From contig CM063503.1 of NCBI GenBank assembly GCA_032207245.1, positions 59,486,576 to 59,550,575 on the forward strand: a stretch of 64,000 bases of DNA, in the 5' to 3' direction. Under the pieces are notes generated by a model. It saw only the letters and a list, made by a program, of their open reading frames with translations. It searched no databases and was not told where the DNA came from. Positions 38,769 to 51,700 of the stretch are shown in pieces (within the stretch, counting starts at the first letter, position 1; each line of letters starts with the position of its first letter). The position numbers and the translations under genes are program-made. Source of the DNA: Pardosa pseudoannulata. Taxonomy: Eukaryota; Arthropoda; Arachnida; Araneae; Lycosidae.

Positions 38769-41700
38769 ATATATATATTTATATCAAAGAATTATAAATA
38801 TATAAAAATATTCAATATACCTATATTTTGTCTTCAGGATTTAACTGTAACAGTCTGCAAAACAATCCAAGAGCTAGAAAAAGTTATGATTGATGGAAAG
38901 CGCAATAGAAGCATTGGGTTTGTATTGTCAATATATCCTATTGTCTATAAGATAAATTCTTTTAAAATAATTATAGCATAATTTAGTAAAAATTTGCTGA
39001 ATACTTTTAGCAATTGTTCTGTTTTGTTAAAATGTAAGCTATAAATATTGAATATATTTTATAAACACTTTTCTCATTATGGTATAAAAATAATACTTTA
39101 TTCGGTTGAAGATTTTACATTACTTTTTTTTTTAACCCCTTAATACAGGATTTGAGTTAGTGCACACATTTCTGAATTTTGTAAGAGCATAAATTTAGGA
39201 AAATTATTTAAAAATGATGTATCATTTTAGCTGTTTATAAAATGATTTTGAGTAAAGATTTAATTTGTTTAAATTTTAATAGGTAACAGCAAGACACAGC
39301 TATTAATGTTAAAACTGCATTAAAGTTCTATGAAAAAAGCTCATTGCAGCTATATTAATAATCTTGCATGTTTTATTATTTATATTTATTGACTCTAAAT
39401 ATTAAACTTTATATTTGTAGTATTTTACAGAAGGCTGTTGCATATTTTATGACTTGATTTTGTTATTTAAATCTTACATATTTCTTTCTTTTAGAACAAC
39501 CAATATGAATGCTCATAGCTCCAGGTCACATGCTATCTTCACTATAAGTATAGAGTCTTGTGAATCGGATACTGAAGGAAATCAGTATGTTAAAATTGGG
39601 AAATTGAATCTTGTAGATTTAGCTGGAAGAGAGAAGCAATCAAAAACGGGTGCTGTGGTAAGGTTTTTTATGATTATCAATTATCAGTTCTGTAATAGTA
39701 AAAACTAAATGTTTTATAATTTCCTCAGTGAGTTTTGTATGTAAGATGCACATCTACCACTTGAATTTTTATAATTTACCCTTTGAATCTCATGATGGCC
39801 AAAATAATCAGAAAACTTTTTTTTTTACCTTTCCCTTGTTACTAAGCTGAGATTGTTCTATTAAAATGTAGACTGATTTTTGGTACTTGGGAACTAAAAA
39901 CATGTGCATCAATCATCTATCTTTCTTTTTACACTGGTAAAGCATTTCTGTGATACTTAATTTAATTTTTATTAGGGTATGATGGATTGATTATATTGTA
40001 ATCCTCAGAATATGCAAAAGATTAAAAAAAAAATTTCATGTAGTGGAAGTAACTTCTAGACAAGAAAGAGAATCATGAAATTTTTTGTTCATCTGACTGT
40101 GATTCACAGGGTTAAATGGTAATTTTCTGTTTATGTACAAATAATGCCTTTTTTGTTATAGGGCTTTACACAAAAAGAATCAATAAAAATTAACCTTTCA
40201 TTATCAGCTCTGGGCAATGTAATATCTGCTCTTGTTGATGGTAAAAGTACCCATGTTCCATATAGAGATTCAAAATTAACAAGACTGTTACAAGATTCCT
40301 TGGGAGGAAATGCAAAAACTATTATGATTGCAAATATAGGACCTTCAAGTTACAATTATGATGAGACTATTACAACTTTAAGGTATGTATTTAATCTTAT
40401 TCTAAGTGGCATATACAATGGGCTATCGTAAATACTAGAACATGCAAAGGGAGATTAAAAGAAAAAAGATGTTATTAAAATTAATGGAGATCTACTAATT
40501 ATTATTAAAAAAACCTCTTGCGCTCATATTTATATATTTATTGTTGAATTCTTTTTAGGTATGCCAATAGAGCTAAAAACATCAAGAACAAACCTGTTGT
40601 TTGCATTGATCCTAAAGATGCCATCTTACTTAAATATAAGGAAGAGATATCTCGGTAAGTTCTATTGAAATTGATTTAGATTTTTTTTCTTTTAGTTTAT
40701 AGTTTTAACTCCCAGAAGACAATTATTCAGTTATGTTCATGTATTCATATATATGTATTTACAATGATGCAGAATTCATAGCGAATAGTAGAAAAACAGT
40801 CAGATAGATTTAAAACTTGTATCCATAATGTAGATGCTTTAAGTGTAGAAAATCTGTAAAACATAGACATACAGTTGGGGAGAAAAAAATTTTATTTTGT
40901 GGAATGCAAAAATTAACTATTTTTATCACTTGATGTGCTACATGTGTCATGTTTAAATCATAACTATGCACAAGTGAAAAGGGAAGAGGAAATTCTCTCA
41001 GATTTCAAGGTCTTAACATAGACTTCTAAAAAGTGATAATCTGGCATTTAAAACTTCAATGATATTTATATGTGTGTGAATTCTCAAACCAAGTTTAGTT
41101 TTCTGCATATTATCTGTGATTCTAAATAAATTTTTATCCATATTAGGATTAATATAATGGTTAGTTTAATAATTTATTGTTTTATTATTTATCACTATAA
41201 TTTTATACCTTCAGAAAGATTTGCCCATGTAGGCAGCTCTCCTTTATGGCAAATTCCAGAATAATAATCAAATTTAACTTAAAATCAAAAATTTAATATT
41301 CCTAACTAACTTATTAAATTACCCTGAGAGTTCACTCATACTCTTTTCAAATCTTATTTTAAAAATAAATATCATATTTTCCAAACAATTTATATAAACC
41401 ATTTATATAAGTTTTAAATGAAAATATTAAATTCTCTAAATAATTGATATAAATATCAAATTCAAACATTAAGATTTTTCAAAAATTGTCACTGAATTTA
41501 ACATCAATAACTTTGAAATTAAACATAACCAAGAACATTAATCAATTTAATTAATTTTATTTAATTAGATTTTACTATCACTATTAGTGTAGACTTTCAT
41601 TTATAAATAGTAAATGCACAATATTTATAATTAAAAAAAACTGCCTATTGATTGTCCATAACATTAAGTTTCTTGATTCTTGTTTAAAATTTTGTACATA

Positions 41701-44700
41701 ATTTGTACAGTAAAAATGAACCAAATATATCCTTAACTAAATCTTTAAAAATGATCTAACAGTCCAAAATAAACAATTACTGTGACAGTATTAATAAGAA
41801 TAATTATTATACTAATGATTTTGTCTTGGACAGAAAACATTAAATGTACTGAAGTATAATCTAAAAAAAAAGTTGAAAAGAAATTACTATTTATTGTTTT
41901 CCTTTTTGAAGGAGTTTACTTGAAAGATGCAGGTTGATTTTTTAAGTTTATTAATTTTGACAAAGCTTGAATTGTATACAAATATATTTAAAGTAAGAGT
42001 TTTCTGTTTCATTATACAGTATATTTTATTTGTGTGATATTTCAGCTTGAAAGCCCAGTTGGCATTAAAAGAAGCTAAAAGAAAGAAAAAGAAAGAAAAT
42101 AAGATTATTGAAGGTGATGTCATTGAGCAAATGGAACCTGCTAGTGTGGAAATAGTCAGAAAAATGGAGCATCTTCTAATGGAAGAACGCGTAGCTTACT
42201 TAAATGAACAAAATCTCATGACTGAAGTATGTTTTGTTTTTGTATTTATTCTGAATGTTTTATTTAAGTGTTGTTGAAAGGTATCTTTAAACTGTCTTAT
42301 TTCTATAGGAGAAAGAAAAGATTTTAAGGGACATAAAAGCTAAAGATGAAGAGCTGAGAATGGAAAATGAAGCAAAGGAAAAAATAAAAAGTCAATTGCA
42401 GGTTAGAATTAAAATTTTTTCATGGTATCTATAAGTTATATTGGTTTTCAAATTTCTATATTTTAACTTATTTTATAGAAAATTATTTTGCTAGGGATAA
42501 AATTTCATTAGTTCTTATATGTACACCAAGGGTTTTAAAATCACAAACTGCAGGTCACATGCAGCTTGTAACTAGTATTTCTGTAACCTATCCTACAAAG
42601 TGGTATGCAGCAAAAGTATTAATATTTATTTAATGTCTGAATTAAAAAATTCTTATAATGCTGTCTTCATTTTTTCCAGTTCTACGCTTGGTATATCTTC
42701 CATGCACCTTCAGTCTTATTAGCCCTCTTGTAAAAAAAGTAGATTATAGCACTCCCAACCAAACCTAAACTTCCCATGAACCTTTATTAAATGTGTAGAT
42801 CTTTTCATATTCTATGTGGAATTCTCGAACAAAGGAAAAAAATGGAAAATGTTATTACCTGTGTTATGAGACTGGCCTTATCTTTCATGCAGTGAACATT
42901 TCTTTTAATTCTCAGATTGAGTTAGAAATCATCAGTGCTATTTTGTTCTGATGTTAATTAAAATGATTGTCAGTAAAGGAAGCTAGAAAGTCATAAGAGT
43001 TAAATATGTAAAACCTATTTTATGCTTACATTGTGACACAAATTGAATTTTGACTTGGAAAAAATTCTGTTCCAAAGCTCTCTAAGGCTTCAACTGAGAA
43101 ATTAAAATAAAATGTTCTAAAACCAAACATGCCAAACTATGATAGGTTTTTGTAAAACAGTTTAACTATTGTTCAAGAAACCTTCCATTTCTAGAGTTGT
43201 ATTCTGGAAAAAAAAATTCAAAAGAAAACCTACAATTTCTTAAAAGTTTTGCAATAAAAAATGTTACAATAGTGGAGAGTTAATGGAAATGAGAGCTAAT
43301 GAGCAAAATTGTCAGGAGGGAGATAATTTTGTCTTATGAAAAAGAATATGAAAACATACTTTGTACATCAGAAAATATTAAAATTTATAGAGATAAATTT
43401 TAATGAAATTAAAATATTCTTTTATATAAATTATCAATAACAGCATTACTTTCTGGTCTAGGAACTGGAAGCAAAATTGCTTTGTGGAGGAAAAAATATA
43501 ATTGATCACACTAATGAGCAACAGCGAATGTTGGAAAAAAGACGTCAAGAGTTAGCTGAACAAAAAGTATGATGGAATAAATCTTATATTTTCTATTTAA
43601 ATTCTATTTAAATTTTTTTAAAAAATCTTATTTAACTGAATTTTGAGGTTATATGAATATAGATTTATATGGTGAATTCAGTGTGTTTCACATTTTTTTA
43701 GTTTTTAGGTATGTTAGCTTTGCTAAGATATTTCTGGAAATATTTATAATCAATTTTGTTTAATAGTAATGGTTTTTAGAGTGTAATGTGAAAAAAACTC
43801 ATTCACTATGATTCCACCTCTCTCCCCATTTTTTGAGTTTCTTGGCTACAGTAAAATGTAAGAAGTAAAATGTTTAATATATATATTTTGATATTTATTT
43901 AAAATTTGTATGATCTATACCAATATTTTATCTATGATATATCCTATTTTATATATTTTTTATGGAGGAGTTTTCAGTATATTCAAAATCTTGTTTGGTT
44001 AGGTTTATCAATGAAAGAAATATTTAGTAACTTTTTTTTTTTTATAAATGCAAGACACTTGGTTTTTTTTAGCATTTCATCATACTATCTACTGGTTTGT
44101 GGCCCTTTTTATTATGGGAACATCATACAAGTAAGGTAACATAACTCCCTAGAAGGGGACAACACACAAATACATCCAAACCTTACTTGGGAATCAAACT
44201 CAAACCCAATGGATTGACACAATATGCTAACTCCTATACAATCTGAGTGGCACTTAATATAAAGTAACTAATAACAATTAAGTTAATACAGTGGCTGTTA
44301 TAATTTTCTGCCACACAAAAAGCTTTTATTATAGAAAGCTTGGGTTTTCTAGATTAGAGTTGGTTCTACCAAACTACACAAGAAAGAAATATAACCCATG
44401 TTCATTATTGAAGTATCTTTGGCAAGGAATAAAATTTCATTCTTGTAAAATTGCTTTCTCTTTATGAATTTATACATCATTATTTTCCATTATATCTGGA
44501 TTACTCTTAGGATTAGTAAAATATAGATAGAAACAATAAAAAAATGCTTTTATGCAGAAATGTTATTTATTTTGTAGACATTTTGGTAAATTTTTAATGT
44601 TTATAAGTGATAAATATTAATGAGCTTGTAAATAATATTTGTACTGGTGATAACTATAACTAAAAACGTCAAGGAAGTTTACAATTTTTAAAATCATCTC

Positions 44701-45664
44701 TGGTTATAGAAGCAAAGAATTAGTTTTTTAAAATTTATCACCTGTTTAAAAGTTATTTGATTTTTCATATTGTAAGTTGGCTATTGTTTTTATTATACAT
44801 ATAAATTTGTTTCAGCATTTTTAAAAAAACTTTAATAACCTATGAATGATGTCTGATCAAAGTTTTCTAATGAATAAATGTGTATTTTGTTAGTTTTATC
44901 TGATATAGTATTATAAGAAATAATTTTAAAGGATTAAATTAAAGCATAAAATAAATTTCAGAATATTGAGCGAGATATTAAAAAGAAACTTATAGAAGAG
45001 GAATTTAACACATTAGAAAGAAAAGAAACTTATGACTCACTGCAACAAGAAGTTGAAATTAAAACAAGGAAACTGAAAAAGTTATTCCAACGTTTACAAG
45101 CTCTTAAAGATGACATAAATGATGAAAAGGAAATAAATTCATTTGAAAGACAAGAAAAAGAACAAGCCATTGAAGCATTAACTCGAGATATTAAGCTTAC
45201 GTAAGTATAATTTAGACTGCTCATTTTAAGAATATATTGTTGTTTTAAATAAAAGGGTGACTGTAGAAATTTTTGAAAGTCTTAACTAAATTTATCTGCC
45301 ATTAGCAGATAAATAATTAGTTCTTTTAAGATTGTCTTTGGTAATATGGTTATTTTCCAGGTAAATTCTAATTGAGAAGAAATTGTTTTGGCCACTCAAA
45401 GTTCTAACAATTTAAAAAAAAATCATTTATCTTTCTCCATCTTTTAATTTATCATGCCACAAAATAATCACACTAAAATTATGTGAAGAATGCCTTGATA
45501 TAAATATAATCATTATATATTAAATGCTTTTCTCTTTTTAATTGATTTTATTTTAAAATTTTGATGAAAATAATGCTAGTATTTATACAAATTAAAGTGT
45601 ATTAAAGAACTTGAACTGAGAATATTTTTTTTTCTGCTGACCAATACTCAACTCAAACAGTTCT

Positions 45665-45712
<48 letters not shown>

Positions 45713-48700
45713 GATCTTAAGTGGTGAAAGTACTAGAATTAATAATGCTAACAAACCCTTACAGCAAAGCTTCATAGTTTTATACTATTTTAAATTTTGA
45801 GACTCTAAAGTTATAAAAATTGATAATGATTATCATACATTTCGAAATATTTGCTGGGTCATGTATAAGCCAAGAGCACATTTTTCTTTTAAAAGTGTAT
45901 GCAAAATTCAAGGCTTATATATAAATGAGATAAAAAAATTCCTGTAATATTCAAATGTGTCACAATAAGTATCTTGTACTACTTTTTAAACAAAAGATCT
46001 TTTCTAGGCCCAATACTTATATCTCACATTTAAACAATTAAAGCCTCATAAATGGCATTTATTTGTTGCTTTCTAATTGTCTCCAACCAGAAGTCCTAAA
46101 TATTTTGTCAAATTTTGAATTTCTGTAAGACAGAAATTTAAAACAGAAGACATATTCATAAAAAACTGGATATATGACCATCTTACCAGGTAACCCTGTA
46201 TTCATCTCTTTATTCATTTCAACTTTCTCTAATTTTGTATTTAGGACTATTATAACATATAAATGTGCATTTCTACTTGTGATTGCTATCTGCACTCTAT
46301 ATAATGAAGAATTTCAATATAATGTGTTTTGAGGCTGTGGGATACATAACTAAAAAACTATTGTCTATAACAGATCAAAATCTTGTTTTTAAGACTAAAA
46401 TAAAATCTAGTTGTGATCCTCTTTTGATTGAAATCTGAACTCTATATAAAGAAAGTGGCTACAGTTAGTATAACTAGTGCCATGAGGACTACTCCCTCGC
46501 AAACTTTGGACCTGCTCCTGGGCCTTTTGCCCCTTCATAAGCAGGTCGAGATGGAAGCAATTCTTTGCTCCCATAGGTTGAAGTTTCTTGGATTATGGAA
46601 AACTTCTTCTGAAAGATCTTGTATAAATTTAATAACAGGATCACTGGACATCCTTCTCTTACGATGATTTCAGATTGGATGTTCAAGAAGTTTACTTTCA
46701 CTGACAACTTTAATGTTGTTTTTCCCTCAAGACGTGAGTGGGAAGAACCTTGTAAACTTCTCACACGTGCTGATGAGGTATGGTTTACAGATGGCTCTAA
46801 AACGTCATCTGGGACCGGCTCTGGTGCTTTCTGTGTTACCAGGAACATCAGGATTTCATTCTCCCTGGGTAAACTAGCTTCAGTTTTCCAGGCTGAGGTT
46901 GCTGCCATTCTTGCCTGTGCAAATAACTGCATAGCAAGAGGGGTTGCCAAGAGAAGGTTAAAAATCTTCTCAGATAGTCAGGCTGCACTTATGGCCCTGC
47001 ACAAGTATTGCTTCTCATCCAAAATTGTGTGGGATTGCTATAGGACCATTAACCAGTTGGCTATGGTCAATAAGGTAACCCTAGTATGGGTTCCAGGTCA
47101 TTGCGGTATTTTTGGCAATGAGGTTGCCGATGATCTCGCTAAGTACGGTTCTGAGTTGCCCTTCATTGGGCCAGAACCTGTACTTGGTCTTCCTCATATT
47201 GTAGTGAGAAGAACCGTTAGGGACCTCCTAATGGGGGAGACTTATAATGACTGGCTTGACTCTAATAATCAAAGACAGTCCAAGGAGCTTAACCAGGGTT
47301 ATCCCTGGTTGAGGGCCAAGGAGCTACTTAGGCTCAGTAGAAAGGAGCTAAGGGTAGCCATTGGCCTGCTGACTGGCCATTGTTGCCTTAAGAGGCATCT
47401 CAACATTATTGGCATTATAGATAACCCAGTATGTAGGGGGTGCCATATGGCAGAAGAGAGTCCATCACATATTCTATGTGAATGTGAATACTACTGCGCC
47501 AAGAGATTTGAATTCCTTGGGTATCATTTCATCGAGCCGTGGGAACTGGTTAACTTCCCGGTTAAATTGCTGCTGAGATTTATCTCAGCTATTGGTCTCT
47601 CTGAGATCTAATGGTCATTGTTTTTTGGCCATGTGCTGGAGCTTCTTACTCCTGCGAATGGGGGGCTTTTTCAGTACAATAGGCCTTGGGCCGCAGTGCT
47701 GGTGCCCTTGTGGGCCGCCCCACCCTAAATCTAATCTAATCTAATATAAAGAAAAATTTTTATATAATATGCAGTAATATATCTTATATCGAAATTTAAT
47801 TTGTGTGGGCATAACTCAAAAATGATTAGCTGTACAGTGTTCAGATTTTGTATTTAGAGCTATTATAACATCTAGTTCTGCATCTCTCCTCTTAAATATA
47901 ATCTGAACTCTATATAATAAAAAATTTGAGTATTACATATATTAATGCTTCTGCCTATAACTGAAAAGCAATTAACTGTTAGATTGTTGAAATTTTATAT
48001 TTGGGTGTTCTTTAACATCTAATTCTTTACCTTGCCCTTTTGATTGTAATCTGCATTCTATACAAAAAAATTTTTAATGTAACATGTACCAACGTGGGGC
48101 ATTACTGAAAATGATTAGCCATAAAGTGTTTACATTTTGTACCTTAAGGTTGTTGTAACATCTAGTTGTGTTCCTCCTCTTTTGAATGCCATCTTTATTT
48201 TTTTATACTGCAGAATTTAAATTTAAGGTTTTATTAAGGCTATGGAGCAAAACTCAGAAACAATTAGCCAAAAGTGTTAGTTTTTAGGTTCAGCATTCTT
48301 GTAACTTCTAGCTGCAATTGGTACTTTATATCATGCAAAATCTCATGTTGTTGTTGTTATTACTCATCCTTCTGGTGTAGAAAAGAATATACCAGATCCA
48401 ATAGCCCATGTTGCAAAATCTGACTGATCCATGATAAAGGGTATATGCAGCTTCTCTTGATTGAGGAATCACTATAGCTGATGACTGGGCAAAACCCCAA
48501 GAAGGGTTGCATTTATTTGATGAGAAAAGCTAGGGGAAAGAATGACTTTGCCCAAGAAGGTCCTTGCAATTCAGAAGAAGGGACCAAGAAGAAGATCCTC
48601 CAAGCTTTCTTTGATCCTCCAGAGATATTGTTTGACAACATGAGAACATTGTGAATGAACATATTTTATATGCCCAGACACGGTTTTAAAAAATCTCATA

Positions 48701-51700
48701 ACAGCTATTATCAGTACCAATCTTTACCAGTGTAACATAAATATATCAGTGTATTTATATGCAATGGTAACAATGCTTTTTAAAATGTTGAAACATTTTT
48801 AGAAATCAAAAACTACTAATTGTAGGGGACAGTTTAAGATTTTTTTTTGTTTATTACTGTCTAGTATAGAGTATTGGCTGCACCAACAAGGATTATTTAC
48901 CTTAAAGGTGTAAGATTTTTTAAGTGTCCCCAGGTGTACAATCCACAGCAGCTCATATTAATACATTGTAATACAAATGAATTCAAATACATTTCATACA
49001 AATACAATTATATAAATGGTATAGTGAATAAATTATTCACTATCCCATTTATTTAATGAAAAAATATAAATAGAATAGTACAGTAGAAACATTACTTTCA
49101 AGAATGTTGGAACAGTCCAGACTCAGTATTGGTATGGGGCCTGCATGTTCTCTGCATTTTTCATTAGCCAACCAAACAGTTTATTTAGTTTGGTTGAGAA
49201 GATTTTGATGTTAATTAGTTGATCAATCCAGACACCCTACGGGCCTGGTCTGGGCCATTCTAAAGGGAAATCCCTAAAGGAGTACAGAAATAAGGGTACA
49301 GTAAAAGAAGTATTGTAATAGTGAATTATTTAGTTTTAAAATGAAATATCTATGTAATGAAATGTCTCCATATAATGAATATTAATGCTTTGATCTTAGT
49401 CAGCTAGCAGTACTTCAGCTCTACTTATGATGTGGTTATCTTGAGAAATAAAATCTATTTTGAATGTTGAAAATAGTATGTGAATGATGATTCCGATGTC
49501 ATATGAAATAAAAATAAATGTATGATGTAATAGGTATATAAGGAAGTCATGTCGTATATATATCAGATATTTCTAATCTATTGTCTAGCTTGATTTACAT
49601 ATTATAGGTAACTAGTTTTGAACTATGTTTAAACTATTTAATGAACATCTGTAAAATGCTAATGTTTTGTATGTTATTTTTACCTTTATTATATATTAGT
49701 TAGTATTTCCATATTTGTTCTTATTGGATTCTCTAAACTTTGCAGGAATTTAGTAATAGACAATTTTGTTAATCCTGAAGAAAAGGCAAAGTTTCTGGAG
49801 AATGTTCAGTATGATGAAGAGGAGGATGCATTTATGATTTATAAATCTAACGAGTGAGTTACTACCCATACAATTTTGCTTCTAATTGTACAAATCTTTT
49901 ATTTAATTGAAACAACTATTTTATATTTTGTGATTTTTTTGTTAAATATTTGATTCAATTAATGCATTGAGTTTTATTAATCTATCAGATTTTGAAATAG
50001 GTAGTTTCTTCAAAATTATTTTTTGAATAAAATTTGTCTCAGATTTATTTTACCCATACAAAGAAAAATAGTAATTTAACTTACAAAGTTTCAAACCAGT
50101 TCTTGTTTCTTTCAAACGAATATTTATCTTAATTTTTGATTTGATTTTAACTTTTAATGTCAGTCAAGTTTGATTAAAAGACTTGTACCTTAGTACTTAG
50201 AAAAAAACTTTATTTTGCATCTAATTTTCATTTATTCCTATTTCATTTATTCAAGAAGTAAACAATAGTAATTTTACTATGGTTTTGCTCATGATAAGGA
50301 TATATACTATGCAGTACATTATCATTGTGAGTGTATTGATGATATTTATTGCATTAGAACTTGCATTTGAGGGATAATATGATCAACTATCATATTACTC
50401 AATCCCATTGTATCCCAATTGAAAAAATGGAAATTAATAAAGAAAATGTTGATGATAAAACATTAGGATCTATGGATAGGGTACTGAGGGCTCTACAGTA
50501 AAATAAATGTTAAAGTAAATATAATTTGTTTTATTGTTTAATTTCAATCAAAGGAAAATTAAATAATAAAGCAATGTATATTTTTGCAGCATCTTTACCA
50601 TTATAAAATTTATAATTGTGTATAAAAAAGAACATTCTCCAGTCTATTCTATCAGTATTTAAATATCTATTTTTCTTTTCATAGAAATAGTTAGAAACTC
50701 ACATTTTCCTTTTTGAAAATTTTTTTAAAAAGTAGCATTTTTTTTAAATGAAAATTAGAAAATTTTTGTTAATTGTTTGAGTTTTTCAACAGAGGGAAAA
50801 TATCTTAGTTGCTGATTTGGCAATGCCTCGTAAAAGAACAGTTGATCATGAGCCACTTCCAGCTGTTGATCCATATATTAAAGAAGCTATTGAAGAGGTA
50901 GTTGCAGATGATATATTTTCTGTGTAAGTATTTAAATTCTTTCCTTTGTTTTGACCTATCAATAGTTCAGTATGTACAAATTTGCCATAAAATAGTTTTG
51001 TATATTAGCAATAACTTGTTTTGCAAAACAATTAAAATTTAAGCACTTGCAATTTCCACTCTAACACAAGATAGTAATAAAATGTTTATCATAGTTCACA
51101 CAATACCATTTTAACTAAATCTTATCTTTAAGGAATCTAGGCTAATTCTGTTCAAGATGTTAGCTTTATTAATGAAGACAAATATGTTATGTCATCTCTC
51201 ATAGTTGTATTTCATGAATAGTAAACTTTGCATAAAAACTAGCAATAATAATAATAATAGTAATAATAATAATAATTATTATTATTATAGTACTTTTGTT
51301 TTTATGAATTATTACTATCCAAATCTGACTTAAGAGAATAAATTTTAATTTTTAATAATGCAATTGTACCTTGTAATATCTCAGAAATATGGAGAGGAAA
51401 TAATGTTTGTAAGAATATTAAAAAAAAAAAAATTAATGAGGGAAACAATATTTGTCTTTGGTTATAAATCAAGTTTTTAGAAATATTTAAAGCCTATAAA
51501 AATTATTAAAAAAATTTTAACATTAAAAAAAGTAACATAACAAGCAAAAAATATATATTTTTTTATACTGTAAATTTTCTTTTATAAAATTTGTCCTTAT
51601 ATAATAAATTAAACATACCTTTATAAAATATTTACTTTTTGATGCTATCATTCTTTTTAAATTTGATTAATTCTAAAGGTATTTGAGTAATTGTCATGTC

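Larger units (their letters stand above)
34215..38837. other. KIF3B-like: Long kinesin intron 5, copy B
   Basis: A 4.6-kb intron between exon 5 and exon 6 (copy A: 17434-22019). It holds the poly(A) insertion, a TA tract, the short ORF at 35535, the THAP relic on the minus strand, the 33-bp duplication and another TA tract. The rest is unremarkable AT-rich sequence. Confidence 0.85.
45201..49745. other. KIF3B-like: Kinesin intron 13, copy B
   Basis: About 4.5 kb (3.2 kb in copy A, 7830-11068). It contains the homopolymer tract, the tandem array, the retrotransposon insertion and two GC-richer repeat candidates. Confidence 0.85.

Noticed and set aside
46489..46950. 153-codon minus-strand open frame
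   Set aside because: It is the antisense of the retrotransposon RNase H frame, which has all catalytic motifs on the plus strand.
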